The notes under the pieces are model-generated. The model saw only the letters and a list, made by a program, of their open reading frames with translations, was not told where the DNA came from and ran no database searches. Below are positions 15,751-24,032 of a DNA stretch of 64,000 bases, piece by piece (position 1 is the stretch's first letter; every line of letters starts with the position of its first letter). The translations under genes and the position numbers were made by a program. The stretch lies in NCBI GenBank assembly GCA_028281325.1, contig JANQKC010000027.1, positions 244,885 to 308,884 on the forward strand, written 5' to 3'. Source of the stretch: Alphaproteobacteria bacterium. GTDB lineage: Bacteria > Pseudomonadota > Alphaproteobacteria > UBA8366.

Positions 15751-18504
15751 TTACGCGTTCCCAGCCGGAACCCGCAACGTTTCCTGCAACGTTTGCAATA
15801 AGCCTTCCCGGTCGAACTTGGCCACGTAGTCGGTGAACCCGACTTCGCGTCCGCGCTCCAAATCATCCGGCGTGCTGCGCGACGACAGCGCCACCATCGG
15901 GATATCCGACCAGTTGCCGTCCCCGCGAATTTCGCTGGCGAACTCAAAACCGTTCATTCCGGGCATCTCGATATCACTGATAATGATGTCGAAATCACGC
16001 CCGGACTCCCGCATGGCGAGCGCCTCATCGGCGGTTTCGACGGACGTTACGTTGTACCCCGCAAGCGACAGCATGGGCGTCAGCAGGTTCCGGAAGAACG
16101 CACTGTCGTCGACCAAAAGGACTTGGTGCTGCCCGCCGCCATCGGCGGATGCGCCGTGGCTCAAGCCGTCGTTGCCGAACCAATCGCCATGCGCCTCGGC
16201 CAGGAAGTAGCCCGTATCGATGATGTCGGTCGCCGCGCCGGAAATGATCGCGCTGCCGAAAACGCCCTTCTTCTCGGAGCCAAGCTCGATCGACAAGCGG
16301 TCTTCGATGATGTCGACAATCTCATCGACCACCAGCCCCATCGATCGATCACCGTCGGTAAAGACCAATACCGGCTGCCGTCCCGATTCCGTGCTGATCG
16401 TGATATTCTCGGCAACCGGAATGAGCGGCATCAGTTTGCCGCGATACTGGGTAATCGGTTTGCCGTTGGTGAACTCGATATTCTCGCCTTCGATCTCCTC
16501 GAGCCGGGCGACCAGGGCCAACGGCACGGCCTTCGGCACGTCATCGCCGCCCTTGAACAACAGAAGCGTCTCGCGATCCTGATCGTTGCTGATCTGCTGA
16601 TGCGCTTCGGACGCCTCCATATGATCGGCGGCGACGACTTCGCCCACTTCGCCGGCAATACCGTTGGGGTCCAGGATCATGATGACGCTGCCGTCGCCAA
16701 GAATCGTGTTCCCGGAAAACACCGAAAGATTCCGCAACACGGGCGACGTCGGTTTGACGACGATTTCTTCGGTATCGTAGACACGGTCAACAATGATGCC
16801 GAAGACCGATTGCCCGACCTGCGTGACGATCACGAAGGTCTCCTCTTCGGCGAAATCGGTTTCCGCCGCGGCGTCCATTTCCTCGATCTTCAACAAGCCC
16901 CGCAACGAGACCAGCGGCAACAACCGGTTGCGCAACCGCAGAACCGGCGTGCCTTGGATACGCTCGATCTTGTGAACCGACCCCTTGCCGGCCAGTACGA
17001 GTTCCAACACGCTGATCTGCGGCACGGCGAAACGTTCGCCTGCGCATTCGATGATCAGCGCGGACACGATGGCCAACGTCAGCGGAATCTTGATGGTAAA
17101 GGTCGTTCCTTTGCCCTCTTCCGAGTTCAACTCAATGGTACCGCCGATCATTTCGATATTCGTGCGCACCACATCCATGCCGACGCCGCGCCCCGACACC
17201 GCCGTAACCTCGGTAGCGGTCGAGAAGCCGGGCCGGAAAATGAAGTGATGGATCTGCTGATCGTTCAACGACTCGAGTTCGTTCTCGGTCGCAAGGCCGT
17301 TCTTCAGAACCTTTTCCTTGATGCGGTCACTGTTCAGTCCGGCGCCGTCGTCGCTGATTTGGATCACGATATGGCCGCCTTCATGGAAGGCGTTCAGCGT
17401 AATCGTGCCCGTTTCGATCTTGCCGGCGGCGACGCGGTCCGCATTCGATTCCAGGCCATGGTCGGCGGAATTGCGAACCATGTGCGTCAAGGGATCCTTG
17501 ATCAACTCCAGAACCTGCCGATCCAGCTCGGTCTCGGCGCCGATCATCTGCAGGTCCATCTTCTTGCCCAGTTCGACCGACAGATCGCGCACGATACGCG
17601 GCAGCTTGGCCCAGGCATTCCCGATCGGCTGCATGCGCGTCTTCATGACGCCTTCCTGCAGCTCGGTCGTCACATGCGACAGCCGCTGCAGCGGCGCCGC
17701 GAACTCGCTTTCCTGCTGGTGGCGCAAAAGCTGAAGGAGCTGGTTCCGCGTCAGAACCAATTCGGAAACCATCGTCATCAGGTTTTCGAGCACATCGACG
17801 CTCACGCGGATCGATTGGTTCGCGACAGACGGCCCCTTCGTCCCACCGCCAGATGCCGGCGCGGCGGCGCCGTCCGTCTTCGCCGGGACGGCAGCGGCAG
17901 GCGCGGGCGCCTTGGCTTCCGGTTCCGCCGGCTTTTCGTCGGGTGCGGCGCTTTCGTTCGAATCAGCGCTGTCGTCGGTGCTCACGACGGCGCCCGGCCC
18001 CTTGTATTCCGCGGCGTCGAAGGCGGCCTGCAACGCATCGCTATCCGTCGCGCCGCCGGCAGAGTCATCCGACGCGGCGTCCGCTTCGGGCTCAGCGGCC
18101 GGTTCCGGTTCCGCCGGCGCGGCGCTGCCGCCTTCCGCAAAGACGTTCAACTGGTCAATAAGATCGCTGTCGCTGCCTTCAGGCTCTGATCCCGTTTCCT
18201 CGAGCGCGGTCAACAGTTCCTTGATGCGGTCGAGCGAGCCGAGGACGAGGGACACCGCCTCGGGCGTAACGGTCAAAACGCCGTCGCGGACCTTGCCAAG
18301 CACGTTCTCGCCCGCATGCGCGACCGATTCAAGGCGCGGCAGGCCGAGGAATCCGCACGTGCCCTTAATCGTATGGACCAGACGGAAAATATTACTGAGA
18401 AGTTCCGGGTCGTTCGGATTTTGCTCCAGCTTCACCAGTTCCACGTCGAGAACGTCCATGTTCTCGGCGGTTTCCGTCAGAAATTCTTGAAGTAAATCGT
18501 CCAC
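15751..18504 (-). CDS. cheA: Hybrid chemotaxis kinase CheA with two CheW-like domains and a receiver
   Basis: Large CheA of 917 residues; classical CheA has 650-700. The order is HPt with His44 (LVHTIKGT), an Ala/Pro/Glu/Asp linker at about 120-225, the dimerisation helices, and an HATPase domain (N box HMVRNSADHGLE, then GRGVGMDVVRTN). After these come a CheW-like domain, a second CheW-like stretch (about 620-760) and a C-terminal receiver (QVLLVDDSAFFRN, acceptor Asp in IIISDIEMPG). A GTG at 18504 with AGGGGA about 9 bases upstream is the likely start, so the first 13 codons of the longest reading are dropped. No separate cheW lies in the cluster, so the tandem CheW-like parts may stand in for it (inference). 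Confidence 0.93.
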   Translation of the reverse strand: MDDLLQEFLTETAENMDVLDVELVKLEQNPNDPELLSNIFRLVHTIKGTCGFLGLPRLESVAHAGENVLGKVRDGVLTVTPEAVSLVLGSLDRIKELLTALEETGSEPEGSDSDLIDQLNVFAEGGSAAPAEPEPAAEPEADAASDDSAGGATDSDALQAAFDAAEYKGPGAVVSTDDSADSNESAAPDEKPAEPEAKAPAPAAAVPAKTDGAAAPASGGGTKGPSVANQSIRVSVDVLENLMTMVSELVLTRNQLLQLLRHQQESEFAAPLQRLSHVTTELQEGVMKTRMQPIGNAWAKLPRIVRDLSVELGKKMDLQMIGAETELDRQVLELIKDPLTHMVRNSADHGLESNADRVAAGKIETGTITLNAFHEGGHIVIQISDDGAGLNSDRIKEKVLKNGLATENELESLNDQQIHHFIFRPGFSTATEVTAVSGRGVGMDVVRTNIEMIGGTIELNSEEGKGTTFTIKIPLTLAIVSALIIECAGERFAVPQISVLELVLAGKGSVHKIERIQGTPVLRLRNRLLPLVSLRGLLKIEEMDAAAETDFAEEETFVIVTQVGQSVFGIIVDRVYDTEEIVVKPTSPVLRNLSVFSGNTILGDGSVIMILDPNGIAGEVGEVVAADHMEASEAHQQISNDQDRETLLLFKGGDDVPKAVPLALVARLEEIEGENIEFTNGKPITQYRGKLMPLIPVAENITISTESGRQPVLVFTDGDRSMGLVVDEIVDIIEDRLSIELGSEKKGVFGSAIISGAATDIIDTGYFLAEAHGDWFGNDGLSHGASADGGGQHQVLLVDDSAFFRNLLTPMLSLAGYNVTSVETADEALAMRESGRDFDIIISDIEMPGMNGFEFASEIRGDGNWSDIPMVALSSRSTPDDLERGREVGFTDYVAKFDREGLLQTLQETLRVPAGNA

Positions 18505-18645
18505 GATCAAATGTCCCCTGCTCCACGACGCGGCCGCTGACAACGCCGGCCCGGCGATTAACCACTATTCCGTGAGGACAATTTGGCGAAAATTCTTTAA
18601 GAAGCAGTAAACTGCCTGAAAACAGGGAAACTTACGTCGTTCGCC

Positions 18646-19281
18646 CTAAACCGGCACGCGAAGCGTCGCGGTCGTGCCGGAAACATCGCTGACAAGGCCG
18701 TCACCAAGCTCGGCCGCCAGTGCGGCGGTAAAATAAGCATGCACGTTCAATGCGGTAACATCCTCTTGCGCCACATCCGGCGCGATCGCGGCGGCACAGC
18801 GGTCAGAGAGGCGCGCTTCATCCCCTTCCCCCATGACGATGACGCAGGGTCGCCCGTCAACCATGTGCACATCCGCGGTAATCCTACCGCCACGCGGCAG
18901 ACAATCCATCGCGAAGACGATTAGATTGAGGATCAGCTTTCCGCTGCCCGGCTTCAAGTCGCCGGCCGCCGCCGTGTCAGGCAAAGAGACGTCGAACCTC
19001 TCTTCGGATTCGACCAAACCCTCGGCCAGTTCACGGACCGCCATCATGCTCTGCAATGCGTCATGCCCGGCAAAACCGTAGGCCATTCGGTAATACTGAA
19101 CCCGGGCGCTGGCTTGTTTCGCGCTGCCGCCGATCAGCCCCATGGCCTCGTCGAACATGGACGCGTCGATCTCGCTGATCAACTCGACGCCGTTGTTGAT
19201 CGCGGCGATGCCCGCGACCAGTTCATGGCAGATTCTCGAGCACAGAAGTTCGGCGATGCGCCGGTCGACATTCGGTTTCAT
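18646..19281 (-). CDS. chpT: Histidine phosphotransferase ChpT
   Basis: Carries phosphate from the kinase CckA to CtrA and CpdR in alphaproteobacteria. The N-terminal helical hairpin has the phospho-His19 in RICHELVAGIAAINNGVELI, the ChpT signature. The rest is a kinase-like fold without a full ATP site (GSGKLILNLIVFAMDCLPRGG). The ATG at 19281 gives 211 residues, the usual size. It lies upstream of cheA on the same strand with a 141-base gap that holds two short inverted repeats (18593-18603 and 18604-18615) and a TTAACC half-site (18558-18563). Confidence 0.87.
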   Translation of the reverse strand: MKPNVDRRIAELLCSRICHELVAGIAAINNGVELISEIDASMFDEAMGLIGGSAKQASARVQYYRMAYGFAGHDALQSMMAVRELAEGLVESEERFDVSLPDTAAAGDLKPGSGKLILNLIVFAMDCLPRGGRITADVHMVDGRPCVIVMGEGDEARLSDRCAAAIAPDVAQEDVTALNVHAYFTAALAAELGDGLVSDVSGTTATLRVPV

Positions 19282-19413
19282 CGGGTCTAGTCTTTTCGCG
19301 GTTTCCAATGCCAATCCAATGGCACGCAACCTAACGCATCGCACGCCATGGCCCAAGGCCTTCTACCGTAAGAATTCATCACCCACAGACCCATAACACC
19401 CGCAAGGCCCTGA

Positions 19414-20181
19414 ATGCCGAGCAACAACAAGAACAGCACCGACGGGTGGGCCGGAAACGGCCTGGTCACCGATATGATGCTGTATGACCGGCTCACCGCG
19501 GGCGTAACCGGTCATGCGGAACGCGTTGTCATTGGACTGAATTGGACCTTCGTCCAAGGCCCCAACGGGGCGGGATTCGCGCACACGCCGGCCCGCGGCA
19601 CCGCGGGCTGCTATGGACTGCCGAGTCCAGGCGGATACGGGGGCAAGGCATTGACCGATCTCGCCGCGCTGTGGCGGTCCGACAACGTCTTCGAGCGCGC
19701 CATCGGGGTCGCAGCCGTCAATGCCCATTGGAATCGGTTCGATCTGGAGGCCAGCCGTGCGAACGGCCTGGACCTGCTCCGGGACGAAGGACGGCGGACG
19801 GTCATTATCGGCCGTTTCCCGGGCCTGCAGGAACGGCTGCCGGGCACGGCGATTGTCGAACGCAACCCCGAACCAGGCGAATTCGGCGAAAGCGATCTCG
19901 ATACCCTGCTGCCGGACGCAGCCTATGTCGCCATCACCGCGTCGGCCTTGGCGAACGGATCGCTGGCGCAAATCCTATCGAAATTGGGAAACGGTTTCGC
20001 GGTGCTTGTCGGCCCCGGCTCACCGCTTTCCGGCGCTCTGGCCTGCATGGGCATCAATGCGGCTTCGGGATTCATCGCCGCTGACCCCGATGCCTGCGCG
20101 CGCGTGACGGCCGAAGGCGGCACCGTCAAATCCCTGCGACCGCACGGCCGCTTCGCGACGCTTCAATTCACCTCGAATTGA
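19414..20181 (+). CDS. DUF4213/DUF364 protein, putative heavy-metal chelation family
   Basis: The 255-residue protein has the DUF4213 N-terminal element ERVVIGLNWTFVQGPNGAGF (about 36-55) and a C-terminal DUF364-like half with Rossmann-like repeats (RTVIIGRFPGLQERLPG, later FAVLVGPGSPLSGALA). The family is annotated as putative heavy-metal chelation and has no settled biochemical role. It is divergent from chpT; its 3' end overlaps the convergent LysR gene by 19 bases. mobA and fdhD lie 1-4 kb downstream, so a link to metal or molybdenum handling is possible but only inferred. Confidence 0.7.
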   Translation: MPSNNKNSTDGWAGNGLVTDMMLYDRLTAGVTGHAERVVIGLNWTFVQGPNGAGFAHTPARGTAGCYGLPSPGGYGGKALTDLAALWRSDNVFERAIGVAAVNAHWNRFDLEASRANGLDLLRDEGRRTVIIGRFPGLQERLPGTAIVERNPEPGEFGESDLDTLLPDAAYVAITASALANGSLAQILSKLGNGFAVLVGPGSPLSGALACMGINAASGFIAADPDACARVTAEGGTVKSLRPHGRFATLQFTSN

Positions 20182-21107
20182 ACATCCGGTTGACCGTCAG
20201 ACTGGGTGTCCCAAGGGGCCGACGGGCCGATGCGATCCGCGAGGAAGTCCACAAAGACCCGGACCTTGGATGAAAGGTGCCGCCGGTGCGGATAGACGGC
20301 AAAGACATTTCCACCGTCCTGCGTGTGGTCTTGAAGAATATGGCGCAGCGAGCCGTCGCCGATCGCCGATCCGACGGAGAACGTCGCCAGCCGGGCAATG
20401 CCGATGCCGGCAATCGCCGCTTCGCGAATGGCTTCGCCCGTACTCACCGCGAAATTGCCGGTCACGTGTACGACCTTCCGCACGCCATCGGGCGTCACGA
20501 ATTCCCAATGGTTCAACGTCTCCACCTGGTTGTAGCGCAGGCAGTTATGCGTCGCCAAATCGGCCGGATCCGACGGTTCGCCGTGACGCGCCAGGTATGA
20601 CGGGGCCGCGACGACGACGCGGTCGTTGCCGCCCAACCGGCGCGCCACGAGGCTCGAATCCTCCAGGAAACCGGCGCGGATGGCCACGTCGATTCCCTCC
20701 TCCACGATATCCGCCATGCGATCGTCGAGCGTCAGCTCCACTTCGACCTTCGGGTAGCGGTCGAAGAAGTCCGGGAGCAGCGGGACGAGATGATGCAAGC
20801 CGAAATGAATCGCGGAATTGACCCGAAGCGTTCCGCGCGGTTCCGTCCCGACGCCGGCGACCTCCGCCTCCGCCTCCTCGATATCCGCCAGGATTCGCTT
20901 GCAGCGTTGGAAGAACGCCTCGCCTTCCTCGGTTACGCTGAGCTTGCGGGTTGTCCGGTTGAGCAGCCGGACGCCGAGCCGGTCTTCGAGGCGGGCGATT
21001 TTCTTGCTGACCGCCGACGGCGTCAGCCGCAATCCCGGCGCAGCGGCGGAAAACCCGCCCTTGTTGACCACTTCGACATAAATCGACATTTCATCCGATC
21101 GATCCAT
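20163..21107 (-). CDS. LysR-family transcriptional regulator
   Basis: The protein has 314 residues. A winged helix-turn-helix lies at 1-60 (FSAAAPGLRLTPSAVSKKIA, then LEDRLGVRLLNRTTRKLSVT), and a periplasmic-binding-protein-like effector domain at about 90-300. The subtype resembles the CrgA/DmlR-like group (GTLRVNSAIHFGLHHLVPLL). It is divergent from a 54-residue basic protein across an AT-rich gap, the usual LysR layout, so that gene is the first candidate target. Confidence 0.92.
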   Translation of the reverse strand: MDRSDEMSIYVEVVNKGGFSAAAPGLRLTPSAVSKKIARLEDRLGVRLLNRTTRKLSVTEEGEAFFQRCKRILADIEEAEAEVAGVGTEPRGTLRVNSAIHFGLHHLVPLLPDFFDRYPKVEVELTLDDRMADIVEEGIDVAIRAGFLEDSSLVARRLGGNDRVVVAAPSYLARHGEPSDPADLATHNCLRYNQVETLNHWEFVTPDGVRKVVHVTGNFAVSTGEAIREAAIAGIGIARLATFSVGSAIGDGSLRHILQDHTQDGGNVFAVYPHRRHLSSKVRVFVDFLADRIGPSAPWDTQSDGQPDVQFEVN

Positions 21108-21237
21108 GGCCGCCTCATTAATTCCATGAATTCATAAATATTGTTCTAAATATCAAATTTAACGTCGATTTGGAATGAATTATACAGGAGGCATGCTTGG
21201 CGCCTGCGCCAAACACCCCTTCACCCGGAGAAGAACG
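21108..21237. promoter_or_regulatory. AT-rich divergent region between lysR gene and small basic protein
   Basis: A low-GC gap with a perfect palindrome ATGAATTCAT (21126-21135) and an outer inverted repeat ATTCCA (21121-21126) / TGGAAT (21171-21176). A weak promoter-like pair, TTTAAC (21158-21163) and TATACA (21181-21186), 17 bases apart, points toward the small gene. The palindromes are candidate LysR-type operators; this is inference. Confidence 0.4.
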
Positions 21238-21402
21238 ATGGCCAATTCACGTTGCTACGCCTATGGCTCCCTTCAAGACGTCAATCTCGAAGATGCCGTG
21301 CGCCGCGCGGAAATCGAGCGCAGCGCCGCGATCCGAAAGGGTCTGCGACGCCTCTGGTCGGCAAGCCCCTTCGGACGCGCCGCGGCAAAGCCCATGCGCT
21401 GA
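21238..21402 (+). CDS. Small basic protein, 54 residues
   Basis: The ATG at 21238 is preceded by GGAGAAG at a good distance, which decides it over the in-frame ATG at 21175. The product has a Tyr-rich start and then a probable amphipathic helix (EDAVRRAEIERSAAIRKGLR) with net positive charge and a Trp. It recalls the short basic proteins of alphaproteobacteria such as DUF1127 or RSP_7527 types, some of which act in RNA or phosphate/stress control; I cannot assign it firmly to either. It is divergent from a LysR gene. Confidence 0.6.
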   Translation: MANSRCYAYGSLQDVNLEDAVRRAEIERSAAIRKGLRRLWSASPFGRAAAKPMR

Positions 21403-21428
21403 TCTAGCAGGCCGCTATTCCCGCCCGA

Positions 21429-22046
21429 TCAGTCCCGCCCGGCCAATAACCGCTCCGCCGCTTCCAAATCGGCGGGGCGGTTTGCATTGAAGAAAGGGTC
21501 GTAAGGGTCGGTCGGGAACTCGACCGTCGCAAGGCGGTATCGGCCGGTCCAGATATCGACCTTGCGTACATCTTCGTCGATCATGGCGCGGCGCAGGTCG
21601 GCCGCCAGTCGCACCGGCCACAGGCCGACCACCGGGTGCGCGCGGCCGCCAGAGGACGCACAGGCCATCTCCGCCCCTTCCGCCTGCACCGCCGCCCATA
21701 ACCGCGCCACGAGATCCACGGGCACGAACGGCGCATCGGTCGGAACGCTGACCAGCCACCCGCATGCGGGCGCGTGGTCCCGAACCCATTCCATACCGGC
21801 GAGCACGCCCGCCAGCGGTCCGGCAAACCCGTCAATCGTGTCCGGCGTCACGGGCAGCCCCGACCCCGCAAAACGTGCCGGATCGCCATTGGCGTTCAAC
21901 ACCAGGGCCTCGACCTGCGGGCCGACCCGTTCGATGATGCGATCCAGGATCGGTCTTCCACCGAGCAACCGCAGGCATTTGTCGCCACCGCCCATGCGCC
22001 GGGCCTGACCGCCGGCAAGCAGGACTCCGGCAACCGGCTCAGTCAT
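21429..22046 (-). CDS. mobA: Molybdenum cofactor guanylyltransferase MobA
   Basis: Links GMP to molybdopterin to form the bis-MGD cofactor of DMSO-reductase-family enzymes such as formate dehydrogenase. It has the nucleotidyltransferase signature LLAGGQARRMGGGDK near residue 9, VPTDAPFVP for metal binding, and a C-terminal FFNANRPADL. At 205 residues it is of family size. The ATG at 22046 overlaps the end of the diguanylate cyclase gene by 8 bases, and fdhD lies just upstream, so all three genes form one operon. Confidence 0.93.
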   Translation of the reverse strand: MTEPVAGVLLAGGQARRMGGGDKCLRLLGGRPILDRIIERVGPQVEALVLNANGDPARFAGSGLPVTPDTIDGFAGPLAGVLAGMEWVRDHAPACGWLVSVPTDAPFVPVDLVARLWAAVQAEGAEMACASSGGRAHPVVGLWPVRLAADLRRAMIDEDVRKVDIWTGRYRLATVEFPTDPYDPFFNANRPADLEAAERLLAGRD

Positions 22047-23067
22047 TCGCGGGCCCGTCCGTCGAAGTGGCGGACCAGAGGACGACACGGTCGCGCCCGT
22101 CATTCTTCGCTTGGTAGAGCGCCCGGTCAGCGCGCTCGATGGTTTCCTCCAAGGAGATGGAGGCGTCCACCATACAGAGACCGAAGGATGCGGTTATCGG
22201 CAACGATAGCTCGTCATTGGCGGAAACCGGCGACGCCGCCAACGCCTGACGCAACCGTTCGGCGATCGATTGCGCGGTCTCGTGGTCGGTGTCCGGCAAG
22301 GCCAGCAAGAACTCCTCGCCGCCATACCGATAGATACTGTCATAGGGCCGCAGGTTTGCGATCAGCCGGCCAACCGCGGACAACAAGACCACATCGCCAA
22401 CCGCGTGGCCGAAACGGTCATTGACCGTTTTGAAGTGATCGATATCGCAAAGCCCGATGCAGAAGGGCGTCTCCGTCCGCAGCGACCGGTCGCGTTCCCG
22501 GTTCAACTCCGAGATCATGCTGCGGCGGTTATGGACCCCGGTCAACGGATCGAGATCGAACACCGCCCGTTGAAAGGCGTCGCGGATACGCCGGGCGATC
22601 GCGCTGAACCGGTCGACTTTGTCCATGAAGGCGTCGTAATCGCGCGCCGGCAACGGCTCTCCGTCGACCGCCTTCAGCGCAAGACGACGGCCGCACTCGT
22701 GCTTTTCAACATGCGCCTTCCAGAGTTCCCGGAAGACCGGCTGATCGAGCAGGTTGCGCGACGCGTGGATATCGAACCAACTGCCGAAGCGGCCAAGATA
22801 ATGCGCATGTTTGGACACCACTTCGCGCGCCGGCGGCAAGCCGCAAACCACGGCGCGATGCCATTTGCGGAGCCAGTCCACATGCTCCTCCATTGCCGCA
22901 TCGATCGCGTCGAGGATATCGCGCGAGTCCTCCCGAACCGCGGGGAGTTCTTCCGCCGGCGTTCCTCGGGTCAGGATAGGCAATTCGTCAGGCTGCGGTT
23001 TCGTCAAGGCTCGCCTTGCGCTGTATCCGTTTCGATTCATCGGGCACATTGCTCGGATCTTCGTCAT
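22039..23067 (-). CDS. Diguanylate cyclase with CZB-like zinc domain, in the fdhD-mobA operon
   Basis: Makes the second messenger c-di-GMP. The N-terminal part (about 55-130) matches the chemoreceptor zinc-binding (CZB) pattern of E. coli DgcZ: EHVDW, then HAHYLGRFGSWF in place of the usual CxLGKW, then FRELWKAHVEKH. Likely zinc ligands are His62, His89, His119 and His123, so the normal Cys is replaced by His. The GGDEF domain (about 170-335) has an active RYGGEEF and an RxxD inhibitory site five residues before it (RPYD). Starts at 23067, 23049 or 23040 all lie inside fdhD; the choice is open. It overlaps both neighbours. Confidence 0.88.
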   Translation of the reverse strand: MTKIRAMCPMNRNGYSARRALTKPQPDELPILTRGTPAEELPAVREDSRDILDAIDAAMEEHVDWLRKWHRAVVCGLPPAREVVSKHAHYLGRFGSWFDIHASRNLLDQPVFRELWKAHVEKHECGRRLALKAVDGEPLPARDYDAFMDKVDRFSAIARRIRDAFQRAVFDLDPLTGVHNRRSMISELNRERDRSLRTETPFCIGLCDIDHFKTVNDRFGHAVGDVVLLSAVGRLIANLRPYDSIYRYGGEEFLLALPDTDHETAQSIAERLRQALAASPVSANDELSLPITASFGLCMVDASISLEETIERADRALYQAKNDGRDRVVLWSATSTDGPAND

Positions 23068-23869
23068 AGACGATTCGATCTTCGCCCGAGAGAACGATAA
23101 ATCGCTTCCCTCTCGCCCGTCCGATCAGCGTCAATCCCGCCTTGCGGGCCAGTTCCACGCCCCACGCGGTAAAGCCGGAACGCGAGGCAAGGATGGGGAT
23201 GCCCATCTGGACGGTCTTGATCACCATTTCCGATGTTAAACGGCCAGTGGTGTAAAAACTCTTTCCAACGGCCGAAATATTGTGCAACCGCATGTATCCG
23301 GCGATTTTGTCGACCGCATTGTGGCGGCCCACATCCTCCATATAGAGAAGCGGACGGTCTTGTTCGCACAGCACGCAGCCGTGAATCGCCCCGGCCTCAA
23401 GATACAGACTAGGGCAGGTATTGATCTTGCGGGTCAGCGCATAGAGCCAGGACGTTCGGATTTCAGCGTTTTCCGGCAGATCGATTTCGTCGAAACGCTC
23501 CATCAGGTCGCCGAAAACGGTGCCTTGGGCGCAACCGGACGTCAGGGTCTTCCGGCGCAGCTTATCCTCGAAATCCGTCTCGGACTTGGTGCGGACGACG
23601 ACCGTCTCGATGTCTTCCTCGTAGTCGATGCCGATAATCTCGTCATCGGCCCGCAGCATATTCTGATTCACCAGATACCCGACCGCGAGATACTGCGGAT
23701 AGTCGCAGATCGTCATCATCGTCACGATCTCGCGCTTGTTCAGGAACAGGGTCAGCGGCCGTTCGACGACGACGGACGTATCGACCGCACCGCCATCCTG
23801 ATCGATGCCGGACAACCGTTCGGTCAGCCGAGGATCGGACGGATTCGGCTGTAAGAGAAACTCTTCCAT
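22988..23869 (-). CDS. fdhD: Formate dehydrogenase accessory sulfurtransferase FdhD
   Basis: Transfers sulfur from a cysteine desulfurase to the Mo-bisMGD cofactor before insertion in formate dehydrogenase. Family marks are RKTLTSGCAQG (loop cysteine), GAIHGCVLCEQ, the run MEDVGRHNAVDKIAGY, and RLTSEMVIKTVQMGIPILAS. The ATG at 23869 gives 293 residues. It is the first gene of an overlapping series with the diguanylate cyclase and mobA. No formate dehydrogenase structural gene lies in the window. Confidence 0.94.
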   Translation of the reverse strand: MEEFLLQPNPSDPRLTERLSGIDQDGGAVDTSVVVERPLTLFLNKREIVTMMTICDYPQYLAVGYLVNQNMLRADDEIIGIDYEEDIETVVVRTKSETDFEDKLRRKTLTSGCAQGTVFGDLMERFDEIDLPENAEIRTSWLYALTRKINTCPSLYLEAGAIHGCVLCEQDRPLLYMEDVGRHNAVDKIAGYMRLHNISAVGKSFYTTGRLTSEMVIKTVQMGIPILASRSGFTAWGVELARKAGLTLIGRARGKRFIVLSGEDRIVYDEDPSNVPDESKRIQRKASLDETAA

Positions 23870-24032
23870 GCCGCCTAATATGATGCCTGACGGGGTATTT
23901 GGCCACACCCCCGGACGGGCGCCGCCGTGACCCGACAAAACCGCCTGACAGGCATGCAGTAAATGCAATAGACGTTGTCCGGCAACCGGTGTACGGGACG
24001 GCGTGCTATCAATCCCGCGGTGAGTCAGGATC

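Noticed and set aside
16123..18189. Open frame of 688 codons antisense to cheA
   Set aside because: It is the mirror of the well-supported CheA in GC-rich DNA; composition (Arg, His, Asp, Gln runs) and lack of any family match show a shadow.
21175..21237. N-terminal extension of the small basic protein
   Set aside because: GGAGAAG sits in front of the ATG at 21238, and the extra residues cover the probable promoter region.
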